DNA of 64,000 bases from Salinibacterium sp. PAMC 21357. GTDB taxonomy: Bacteria; Actinomycetota; Actinomycetes; Actinomycetales; Microbacteriaceae. Each line of letters begins with the position of its first letter. The first letter of the stretch is position 1. The notes under the pieces are model-generated. The model was given only the letters and a program-made list of their open reading frames with translations. It ran no database searches and was not told the DNA's origin. A program made the translations under genes and the position numbers. The stretch spans positions 434,001 through 498,000 of the forward strand of contig NZ_AHWA01000002.1 of NCBI RefSeq assembly GCF_000247645.1, in the 5' to 3' direction. This document shows positions 56,219 to 64,000 of the stretch, one piece after another.

Positions 56219-57897
56219 TCAATAATCTACGGCAGTAAGCGACCTGAGTGCCTCACGACGCTCAGTCTGTTCCCGAGGATCAGGGACCGGAAGCGACGCA
56301 AGAAGCCGTTGAGTGTACGGATGCTGGGGATTTCCGAGCACGTCAGAACCCACGCCCTCTTCAACAAGTTTTCCCTTGTACAGCACGGCGATGCGGTCAG
56401 AGAGCATGTCCACGACCGCGAGATCGTGGCTGATGAAGAGAGCCGCGAAACCAAGATCCCGCTGAAGCTCAGCGAACAACTCAAGAACCCTTGCCTGCAC
56501 TGACACATCAAGCGCGCTTGTCGGTTCATCGGCGATCAACAGTTTCGGGCGCAAAGCAAGCGAACGAGCCAAGCTTGCACGCTGGCGTTGACCACCACTG
56601 AGCTCATGCGGATAACGATCCCCAAAAGCGCGCGGCAATTGCACCGCTTCAAGAAGCTCATTCACTCGGCCGCGAGCAGCCTTGGGATCCTTAGCCTGAC
56701 CGTGCACGATCAGCGGTTCTGCAACGCACTCTGCAATTGTCAGCAGGGGGTTAAAGCTCGAGGCTGGGTCTTGAAAGACAAACCCGATATCGCTGCGAAC
56801 AGGCCGGAAGTTGCGCTCTTTGAAGCCCAACATTTCGTGACCAAGCACCTGCAGCGAACCACCCGTAACTTTGTTGAGACCGCCGATAGCTCGGCCGATT
56901 GTGGTTTTACCCGATCCACTCTCACCAACAAGGCCAAGAACCTCACCGGGAGAAATGCTGAAACTGACCCCGTCGACGGCGCGAAATGCCGGCTGACCGA
57001 AACGGCCAGGAAAGGAGATTCTCAGATCGTTCGCAACCACCACTGGCTCAACGTGATCGTCTCCACCCGCCTCCGCCCGGTCGACGACCCGCGCCGCAGC
57101 TCTGGCAGCACCGGTGCCGATGCGAGGAACAGCACGAGCAACTTTTGGGTATACGGGTGCTTGGCAGAATCGAACAACTCCTGAGCGGGAGCCTCTTCAA
57201 CAAGTTTGCCCTGATACATCACGGCAACACGGTCAGAGAGGTCGGCCACGATTCCCATGTTGTGCGTGATCAGGATGATCGCAGCGCCAAACTCATCGCG
57301 ACACCGACGAAGCAGATCAAGAATTTCTGCCTGCACCGTGACATCCAACGCGGTTGTTGGCTCGTCAGCGACAATCAACTCTGGCTCGAGCACTAGCGCC
57401 ATTGCGATAACCACGCGTTGCTTCTGCCCACCCGAGAACTGGTGCGGGTAATAGTCGACGCGACGCTCGGGCTCGGGGATACCCACCCGGCGCAGAATGT
57501 CGATCGCCTTCACTCGTGCTTGCTTCTTGCTGACTTTGCCGTGAGCCCGCAAACCCTCGGCGATCTGCCAGCCGACGGTAAATACCGGGTTGAGCGCTAG
57601 CGACGGTTCTTGAAACACCATCGCGACATCGACACCGCGCAATTCGCGCAGCCGCTTTCCCGACATGCCAATAACGTCTTTGCCATTGAGCAGGATTGCG
57701 CCGCGCGATACCGCAGTTTCGGGCAGCAGCCCGAGAACAGACTTGGCCGTGACACTTTTGCCACTGCCGCTCTCCCCAACGATCGCCAGAACCTCGCCAG
57801 GGGCAAGTGTCAGCGAAACATTATCGACAGCTTTCACATCTCCGCCATCGGTGGCGAAAGTTACTTCGAGGTTCTTAATTTCAACAATGTTGCTCAT
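56219..57897 (-). CDS. Fused DppD-DppF ATPase, system 2 (one apparent base missing)
   Basis: Two complete ABC ATPase domains. The first (57897 down to ~57140) has [29 protein letters not shown] and ITHNMGIV. The second has [29 protein letters not shown] and FISHDLAVV. Read directly, the first stops at 57022 after KLLVLFLASAP. Adding one base near 57131-57136 gives KLL, two residues, then PRIGTGAARAAARVVDRAEA and VVVANDLRISFPG, running in frame into the second domain: one protein of about 560 aa. Fused two-NBD importer ATPases are known (GsiA/YejF type). Unrepaired it would be two genes, 57022-57897 and 56219-57043, overlapping by 22 bp. Confidence 0.8.
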
Positions 57898-58922
57898 GAG
57901 CGAGCCTCCAAAGGATCGATCGGCGACTCATCGTCATCAAGGTCAACAGTGCTCAGTGCTGAAGTCTCGAGAATCGGTGCCGACTGCTCAGCGCGCCGAC
58001 GCGTACGAAGTCGCGGGTCAGCCAGGTCATTGAGGCTCTCCCCCACGAGAGTAATTCCGAGCACAACGAGCACGATTGCCAAGCCCGGGAACAGTGATGT
58101 CCACCAGATACCGCTCGTGACATCCGAAATCGACTTGTTGAGGTCGTAGCCCCACTCCGCCGCAGCAGACGGCTCGATGCCGAAACCGAGGAAGCCGAGA
58201 CCAGCCAACGTCAAAATTGCCTCAGAGCTGTTGAGCGTAAAGATCAACGGCAACGTACGAGTGGCGTTGCGGAACACGTGACGGAACATGATGCGCGGAG
58301 TGCTAGCACCGAGCACCTTTGCCGATTCCACATAGGCCTCCGACTTGATGCGCACCGTTTCGGCGCGAATCACTCGGAAGTACTGCGGGATATAGACAAC
58401 AGTGATCGAGATCGCGGCAGCAAAGACACCGCCCCAGAAACTCGAACGGCCACCACTGATCGCAATTGCCGCAACGATGGCGAGCAAGAGCGTCGGGAAC
58501 GCATAAACAGCATCCGAAATGACAACGAGAACGCGGTCAAGCCAGCTGCCGAGGTAACCCGAGACCAGACCAAGCAATACACCGGCAAAGATCGACAGGG
58601 CGACAGCCACGACAATCACGAGCACCGCCGTGCGCGAACCCCAGATCACCCGCGACAGTACGTCATAGCCGCCAACCGTAGTGCCGAGGATGTGCTCGCC
58701 GCCCGGAGGAACCTGAGCCCCAAAAGTGCCGTCATCGTCACGCAACTGCGAAAAGCCATACGGCGCAAGGATCGGAGCGAATAGCGCCGTGAAGAGAAAA
58801 ATTCCCGTCAGGATGAGACCAGCAACGAGCATTCCGCGCTGCAGGCCAACGGCCTGATGGACTTGGTGAACAACGGGCAAACGCCGCCACATACGAACCA
58901 ATCGAGAGGTCGTCGTAGTCAT
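57894..58922 (-). CDS. Opp/Dpp-type permease (DppC-like), system 2
   Basis: A 342-aa permease. LILTGIFLFTALFAPILAPY is TM1; the loop HILGTTVGGYDVLSRVIWGS and EAA region ESAKVLGASTPRIMFRHVF follow. It ends LADPRLRTRRRAE plus a ~30-residue acidic tail. It overlaps the ATPase start by 4 bases and begins 2 bp after the DppB-like stop. Confidence 0.92.
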   Translation of the reverse strand: MTTTTSRLVRMWRRLPVVHQVHQAVGLQRGMLVAGLILTGIFLFTALFAPILAPYGFSQLRDDDGTFGAQVPPGGEHILGTTVGGYDVLSRVIWGSRTAVLVIVVAVALSIFAGVLLGLVSGYLGSWLDRVLVVISDAVYAFPTLLLAIVAAIAISGGRSSFWGGVFAAAISITVVYIPQYFRVIRAETVRIKSEAYVESAKVLGASTPRIMFRHVFRNATRTLPLIFTLNSSEAILTLAGLGFLGFGIEPSAAAEWGYDLNKSISDVTSGIWWTSLFPGLAIVLVVLGITLVGESLNDLADPRLRTRRRAEQSAPILETSALSTVDLDDDESPIDPLEARS

Positions 58923-58924
58923 GA

Positions 58925-60019
58925 TTAGTACCTCACTCTCGGGTCGATGATCGCCGCAATAATGTCGACGATGAAGTTGGTCAAGGCAACAATGACCGCG
59001 AGCAGCACCACAATGCCCTGCACCGCCACGAAGTCACGAGCTCCCAAATATTCGACAAGCTTGAAGCCGAGACCCTTCCACTCAAACGTGGTTTCGGTCA
59101 GCACCGCACCTCCAAGCAAGAGCGCGATCTGCAAACCGATGACCGTGATGATCGGGATGAGCGCCGGCTTGTAGGCGTGCTTGCGCACCAAACGGAATTC
59201 GCTAACGCCACGAGAGCGGGCAGCATCCACGTAGTCCATCGATAGGGAGCCGATGACATTCGTGCGAACGAGCCGCATGAAGATACCGGCCGTGAGCAGC
59301 CCGAGAGCAAGACCGGGCAATACGGCGTGAGAAAGCACATCGCCAATTGCCGCAGGGCTGCCCAAACGGATTGCATCAATCAGGTAGATGCCCGACTTGT
59401 CGTCAAGCGAAGTGAGCTGCAACTCTGTTCGAGTGGATGCTCGACCCGCGACAGGCAACACCTTGAGCCACACCGCGAAGACCAACTTGAGCAGCAAACC
59501 GGCGAAGAACACTGGAGTTGCATAGGCAAGGATGGCGGCCACCCGAAGTACCGCGTCAGGCCACTTGTCACGGAAGTATGCCGCGGTCATACCGAGCGGA
59601 ATGCCGACGATGAGAGCCACAAGAACCGCGTACGCCGCGAGCTCAAGCGTGGCACTTCCATACGTGACAAGCAGCTCGGAGACTGGACGACCATCGCTGA
59701 TCGCCGTACCGAAATTGCCGGTAAAGATTTGCCCCAAGTACTCGAAGTACTGCACCAAGATCGGCCGGTCGTAGCCGGCGGCACTGATGCGTTCGGCGAG
59801 CTGAGCTGCCGTCAAACGGTCGCCGAGAGCGGCGGTAATGGGATCACCGATCGACCGCATCAAAACGAACACCATCGTTACGAGGATGAACACGGTCGGA
59901 AAAATGAGAAGAAAACGAACTATGAGAAAACGTGCGAGAGGATTTGTGATCCCCCGAAAACGCCGGGTTGGCGTTGGAGTTGGTGCCGGATTAATCACGG
60001 CGGAAGCAGACTGCGACAT
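58925..60019 (-). CDS. Opp/Dpp-type permease (DppB-like), system 2
   Basis: A 364-aa permease. FLIVRFLLIFPTVFILVTMV is TM1, SIGDPITAALG follows, the EAA loop is DYVDAARSRGVSEFRLVRKH and the end is IAAIIDPRVRY. AGGTAGGT precedes the ATG. It is separated from its binding-protein gene by a 109-bp gap with a hairpin. Confidence 0.92.
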   Translation of the reverse strand: MSQSASAVINPAPTPTPTRRFRGITNPLARFLIVRFLLIFPTVFILVTMVFVLMRSIGDPITAALGDRLTAAQLAERISAAGYDRPILVQYFEYLGQIFTGNFGTAISDGRPVSELLVTYGSATLELAAYAVLVALIVGIPLGMTAAYFRDKWPDAVLRVAAILAYATPVFFAGLLLKLVFAVWLKVLPVAGRASTRTELQLTSLDDKSGIYLIDAIRLGSPAAIGDVLSHAVLPGLALGLLTAGIFMRLVRTNVIGSLSMDYVDAARSRGVSEFRLVRKHAYKPALIPIITVIGLQIALLLGGAVLTETTFEWKGLGFKLVEYLGARDFVAVQGIVVLLAVIVALTNFIVDIIAAIIDPRVRY

Positions 60020-60052
60020 ACCTACCTATCGTGCAGAGAATGAAGACGAGGA

Positions 60053-60079
60053 GGTGACCCACATTGTGTGTGGGCCACC
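60053..60079 (-). terminator. Hairpin between the binding-protein and permease genes, system 2
   Basis: GGTG-A-CCCACA (60053-60063) pairs with TGTGGG-C-CACC (60069-60079), one mismatch, 5-nt loop. Placed between the binding protein and the permeases it would favour excess binding protein. Confidence 0.6.
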
Positions 60080-60128
60080 CCCTATTTGTCACAACGTTAG
60101 ACAGATGCCTAACTGGAGCGAATTGCTC

Positions 60129-61757
60129 CTAGTTTTTTACCAAGCTGCCGTAGCGGAACTTGAACGAACCGTCGAGCGTAGCTCCGGTGACGTCCTTGCC
60201 CGTTACTGCGATTTGCGCTCCCTGAAGGAACGGAACGGTCGACAGCTGGGCTGCAACCTTCGCCTGGATTTCCTCAATCATTCCCTCACGTACGTCAGGG
60301 TCGAGCTCGGTTGCCTGAGCCACGATCAGATCGTTGACTTCAGCATCCGCGTAGTGGTTGCTGAGGAAGTTGCCATCACCGAAGAACGGGGTCAGGTAGT
60401 TGTCAGCGTCGGAGTAGTCAGGGAACCAACCCAGCTGGTAAGCCGGGTAAGCATCTGCCGTGCGCTCCTTGGCATACGTGACCCACTCAGTGGACTGCAG
60501 GTTGACGTCGAAGATTCCCTCGGCCTCGAGCTGGCTCTCAACAAGCGCGTACTCGTCACCCGACGACTCACCGTAGTGGTCTGGGTTGTACTGCAAGTTA
60601 AGGCTCACAGGAATTTCAACACCAGCATCAGCAAGACGCTGCTTTGCAGCCTCGGTGCTTGGTCCGCCCTCGCCGTCGCCATAGAGGTCCTTGAGAACCT
60701 CAGTTGCGCCGGTAAGTCCGTCAGGAACGTAGGAGTACAACGGCAGGTAGGTGCCCTTGTAAACCTGGTCTGAGATTTCCTGGCGGTTGATGAGGTCAGC
60801 AACAGCTCCACGGACGGCGAGCGATTTAGCAGCGTCGGCCTCAGGAGTCGCAGCGCCGAAGGGCTGCGTGTCGAAGTTGAACACGATGTAGCGGATTTCT
60901 CCACCAGGGCCTACGACGACGTTGACATTGTCATTGCCTTCGAGGTCCGCAACGTCCGTAGCCGAAAGGCTGCGGTGCGCGACATCAATGTTGCCCTCTT
61001 GAACGTCGAGCTTCAGGTTCGAAGCATCGGTGTAGTACTTGAGCGTGATGCTGTCAGTCGCTGCAGCACCAAGAACACCCTGGTAGTCAGCGTTAGCCTT
61101 GAACGCCACGATGTTGTTGAAGTCGTAGCTGTCAATCACGTACTGACCAGCAAAGGCCATGCCGTCCACGATGTCAGCGTCAGGAGTGACGGCGTCGGCC
61201 GAGAATACTTCTTCGTCAACGATGGGCGCAGCAGGGCTCGACAGGATCTGTGCGAACGTCTGGTCGTTGCCATTGATGAGGTGGAAGACGACAGTTGTGT
61301 CATCGACAGCTTCTACGCTGTCAATGTTGCCGAGAAGAACCGAAGGTCCGTTTTCGTCATTGATAGCAACCTGGCGATCGAAGCTGAACTTCACGTCAGA
61401 CGACGTCAAATCATTGCCGTTGGCAAATTTCAAACCCGACTTGAGCACAACCGTGTACTCGTCATCGCTCGTGTACTCCGCGGACTCAGCAATGTCAGGT
61501 TCAACATCAGAAGTGCCGAGAGGTGAGTTGAGCAAGAACGGGAAAACCTGGTTCATTAGTGCGAACGAACCGTTGTCGTAAGAACCGGCCGGGTCGAGGA
61601 ACGTGACCTTGTCAGTCGTGCCCACGATAAGCGACTCAGAACCGCCACCGCTAGAGGAATCTCCCCCAGCTTGGCAGCCAGTCAAAGCGAGCGCGAACGC
61701 TGCTGAACCGGCAACTACAGCAAGGACTCGCTTGCTGTTCTTGGATGCGGATGTCAT
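60129..61757 (-). CDS. Extracellular solute-binding lipoprotein, family 5, system 2
   Basis: A 542-aa lipoprotein. The signal peptide ends in LALTGC, then a Gly/Ser linker (DSSSGGGSES). SYDNGSFALMNQVFPFLL, LKSGLKFANGNDLTSSDVKF and YQLGWFPDYSDADNYLTPFF are family-5 features typical of peptide binders. GAAGAGG precedes the ATG. First gene of the operon SBP-DppB-DppC-DppDF-third ATPase-lactonase. Confidence 0.93.
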   Translation of the reverse strand: MTSASKNSKRVLAVVAGSAAFALALTGCQAGGDSSSGGGSESLIVGTTDKVTFLDPAGSYDNGSFALMNQVFPFLLNSPLGTSDVEPDIAESAEYTSDDEYTVVLKSGLKFANGNDLTSSDVKFSFDRQVAINDENGPSVLLGNIDSVEAVDDTTVVFHLINGNDQTFAQILSSPAAPIVDEEVFSADAVTPDADIVDGMAFAGQYVIDSYDFNNIVAFKANADYQGVLGAAATDSITLKYYTDASNLKLDVQEGNIDVAHRSLSATDVADLEGNDNVNVVVGPGGEIRYIVFNFDTQPFGAATPEADAAKSLAVRGAVADLINRQEISDQVYKGTYLPLYSYVPDGLTGATEVLKDLYGDGEGGPSTEAAKQRLADAGVEIPVSLNLQYNPDHYGESSGDEYALVESQLEAEGIFDVNLQSTEWVTYAKERTADAYPAYQLGWFPDYSDADNYLTPFFGDGNFLSNHYADAEVNDLIVAQATELDPDVREGMIEEIQAKVAAQLSTVPFLQGAQIAVTGKDVTGATLDGSFKFRYGSLVKN

Positions 61758-61854
61758 ATCCGTCTACCTCTTCCTGTTGCGTGCAGAAATGCGACGGCGC
61801 GTTTGTAGGCGCCGCGCACTGTAGTGCTCCAATGGAAACACAAGTTGAGAGTTA

Positions 61855-61911
61855 ACCACTAGGTTGTTGGCGACCAAATGAACGATATTTACACGAACGC
61901 AACCAAGTGGT
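61855..61911. promoter_or_regulatory. Inverted repeat between dnaG and the binding-protein gene
   Basis: ACCACTAGGTTG (61855-61866) and CAACCAAGTGGT (61900-61911) pair with one mismatch across a 33-nt AT-rich loop. It lies just after the dnaG stop and upstream of the importer, so it could be a terminator for dnaG or an operator for the importer. Confidence 0.45.
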
Positions 61912-61919
61912 GAAAACTG

Positions 61920-63889
61920 CTAACTTTCGCGAAGAGCGCGACGCTCGCCTTCGATGCGCATGAGGTCGCGTTGGGTTTGTACATAACGGGCAGGATCAGC
62001 CTCGCGATCCATGCGTTGCAACACTCCAAGGAGCTCTCTTTTTTGGCGCAAAAGATCGCGTTCGACCAAATCAGTAGTCACCTGAACGCAGTAGACCGGG
62101 ATGCGTTCTTCACGCTCCGGAATCGGCGCGACGCTCAGCTGCTTCACGAAAGTAGAGAACGACTGCGGCACCTCGTCGGCTACGGCAGAGGCCCACCCCG
62201 GCAACAGCGCACGCTCAACAAGCGAAGCGACAGCATCCCGCACTACAGCGAGAGTGTTGTCGGCAAAGGAAATTGCGTGAGCTTGCGGATGAGCTCATCC
62301 CCGACGACATCCGGATGCTGCAGCACAGCCATGAGAGCATCTCTCTCTAGGCGCGTCGAGGCGTCGGTCTTCAAGTCCATGATCGACGGACCCTGCTCGG
62401 GCGCGCGATCCGGTGCGGCGTTCGCCCCGCCGTTGTCACGGGTACGGTTGCCGTCGACGTCAGAAGTCGAACGCGACCCTGCTAATCCTCGCGCAGAGTC
62501 AGCGCCTGCGCCTGCGCCTGAAGATGCTGCGCCTGATGCCGGTGCAGCACTGGGAGCTTGGCGCTTTGCCGCGGTCACCGCGCTCTGCACCTCATTCGGC
62601 TCCATCCCGAGCCACCCGGCGACACTGCGCACATAGCCGATCCCCAACGCCTGATCCCGGATGCCCGCAACGACAGGTGCCGCAGCGCGAAGCGCCGCCA
62701 CCCGGCCTTCAACAGTTTCTAGATCATGCACCGCCAACTCACGGCGAATCTTGAACTCAAACATGGGCTTGCGAGTGCTCACAAGACGACGAACCGCGCC
62801 ATCACCCTTCTTCAAACGCAAGTCACACGGGTCGAGACCGTCAGATGCGACCGCAACGAAGGTTTGCGCAGCGAAACGATGCTCCTCGGCGAACGCACGG
62901 TTCGCGGCTTTCTGACCCGCGTCATCCGGATCGAAGGTGAAGATCACTTCGCCAGTAGCCGTCGTGTCAGCGTTGTCGTAGTCGCCGATCATCCGACGAA
63001 CAATCTTGATGTGGTCGACACCGAACGCGGTGCCACACGTTGCAACAGCGGTCGTGACGCCGGCAAGGTGGCAGGCCATGACATCCGTGTAGCCCTCGAC
63101 AACGACGATCTGCTTGCCGCGCGAAATGTCCTTCTTGGCAAGATCAAGGCCATAGAGAACTTGGCTCTTGTGATAAACCGGCGTCTCGGGAGTATTCAGG
63201 TATTTGGGGCCCTTGTCGTCGTCAAGCAGGCGACGAGCACCGAAGCCCAAAGTTTGACCCGTAACATCGCGGATCGGCCACACCAGACGCCCACGGAAGC
63301 GATCGTAATAGTCGCCACGTTCGCCCTTGCCAATGAGGCCAGCAATCACCAGCTCATCGGACGTGAAACCTAAAGTATTGAGGTGCTTCGTGAGCACACC
63401 ACCGCGCGGTGCGAAACCAATGCCAAAGCGCTCGGCCGCCGACTGATCGAAACCGCGCTCCCCCAAGAAACTGCGACCGGGAGCCGCCTCGGGAGTCGAA
63501 AGTTGCGCAACAAAAAACTCGGCTGCAGCCTGATTAGCCGCGAGAATGCGGGCGCGATTGCCGTGATCGGTTGCCGCACCGCCGTCCTCATAATGCAGTT
63601 CGTAGCTGATGCGGCCCGCGAGGCGCTCAACGGCTTCGGAAAACGAGACGTGGTCCATTCGCTGCAGGAACGTGAAGACGTCGCCACCTTCACCGCATCC
63701 GAAGCAGTGGTAGAAACCGACCTGCGGGCGCACGTGAAAGCTGGGACTGCGCTCTTCATGAAACGGGCACAAGCCCTTCATCGAGCCGGAACCTGCGCTC
63801 TTGAGAGTGACGTAGTCGCCCACAATGTCAGCGAGGTTCGTGCGCGAACGCACCTCGTCGATATCGCTTCGTTTGATCAGGCCAGCCAC
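61920..63889 (-). CDS. dnaG: DNA primase (one apparent base missing)
   Basis: Primase makes RNA primers for replication. The N-terminal CHC2 zinc domain has CPFHEERSPSFHV and FYHCFGCGEGGD. The TOPRIM core has VVVEGYTDVMACHLAG and FTFDPDDAGQKA. The C-terminal helicase-binding domain is interrupted near 62268-62273: KLTQF should continue FADNTLAVVRDAVASLVERA, which lies one frame over and runs to the stop at 61920. Repaired length is about 656 aa. A ~45-residue Ala/Gly/Ser/Asp linker (ASGAASSGAGAGADSARG) precedes the C-terminal domain. The GTG start at 63889 is supported by a TACAAT box. Confidence 0.92.
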
Positions 63890-63896
63890 AATCGTA

Positions 63897-63902
63897 ATTG
63901 TA
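63897..63902 (-). promoter_or_regulatory. Candidate leaderless -10 box of dnaG (TACAAT)
   Basis: TACAAT, close to the ideal -10, ends 7 nt before GTG 63889 on the minus strand. It lies 20 bp past the dgt stop. Confidence 0.55.
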
Positions 63903-63921
63903 GGCTCACCGGGGTGAGACT

Positions 63922-64000
63922 CTAGCCAACCAGACGTGAATGCCACGCCATTGCGGACTGATCGGTGAGGCTAGCCACCTGATCTACTACTGCCCGCTTG
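63922..64000 (-). CDS. dgt: Deoxyguanosinetriphosphate triphosphohydrolase-like protein, C-terminal end only
   Basis: The last 25 codons of a gene entering from the right edge: KRAVVDQVASLTDQSAMAWH then SRLVG and TAG. The segment RAVVDQVASLTDQSA.AWH is the C-terminus of actinobacterial Dgt proteins, and dgt directly upstream of dnaG is the usual order. Confidence 0.75.
   Translation of the reverse strand, partial: KRAVVDQVASLTDQSAMAWHSRLVG

Noticed and set aside
61920-62243. Independent 107-aa protein after dnaG
   Set aside because: Its sequence is the C-terminal domain of primase in the neighbouring frame; one base restores continuity.

Overview
The window looks like chromosomal DNA of a moderately high-GC actinomycete, most likely family Microbacteriaceae. 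This rests on gene content and order: glnA1-glnE-glnA2-panB, polyphosphate glucokinase, a homodimeric-type aceE next to fasR-fabD-fabH-acpP-fabF and DUF3145, RamB beside aceA/aceB, and dgt-dnaG. No prophage, transposase, CRISPR array or plasmid gene is visible. The species call is inference; no search was run.

Layout: 1-7.3 kb is nitrogen assimilation (end of glnA1, the adenylyltransferase glnE, a second synthetase glnA2, panB, glutamate dehydrogenase). 7.3-10.2 kb carries a 55-aa conserved protein, map, ppgK, a VIT-family transporter and the RNase P RNA. 10.3-18.2 kb carries a zinc-ribbon-family protein that has lost three of its four cysteines, a Nif3-like protein, and a 2080-aa protein in which about 1600 acidic, low-complexity residues precede a 12-helix NCS1-like permease. 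This is the most unusual object in the window. 18.4-28.6 kb has tRNA-Val, a peroxiredoxin, pyruvate dehydrogenase E1, FasR, the type II fatty-acid genes, an SDR and DUF3145. 28.8-34.7 kb is an Opp/Dpp-type ABC importer with a divergent Lrp/AsnC regulator. 34.7-38.1 kb has a duplicated-domain protein, an orphan PadR regulator and an actinobacterial DNA polymerase I-like protein. 38.3-42.9 kb is the glyoxylate shunt with its RamB regulator. 43-51 kb is mixed: DUF1684, a CoA-transferase, small proteins, Pr6Pr, a HAD enzyme, tRNA-Met, Dps, a glycosyltransferase, a DMT permease and peptide deformylase. 51.1-54.1 kb is a translationally coupled histidine kinase/response regulator/AzlC/AzlD operon. 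54.2-61.8 kb has tRNA-Asn and a second peptide-type ABC operon with a degenerate extra ATPase and a beta-propeller lactonase. 61.9-64 kb is dnaG and the 3' end of dgt.

Two features recur across the window. First, at least twelve genes have a TAnnnT or CAGACT box ending exactly 6-7 nt before the start codon and no Shine-Dalgarno, as expected of leaderless transcripts. Second, seven conserved genes (glnA1, gdhA, aceE, a dppC, dps, a fused dppDF, dnaG) are each broken by what looks like one missing base. Seven lesions of the same kind in mostly essential genes point to sequencing or assembly error, so these genes are annotated as intact with a note.

Metabolically the window joins nitrogen assimilation (GlnA1 under GlnE control, GdhA), carbon entry to acetyl-CoA (AceE) and fatty acids (Fab genes under FasR), acetate growth (AceA/AceB under RamB) and peptide uptake (two ABC systems).
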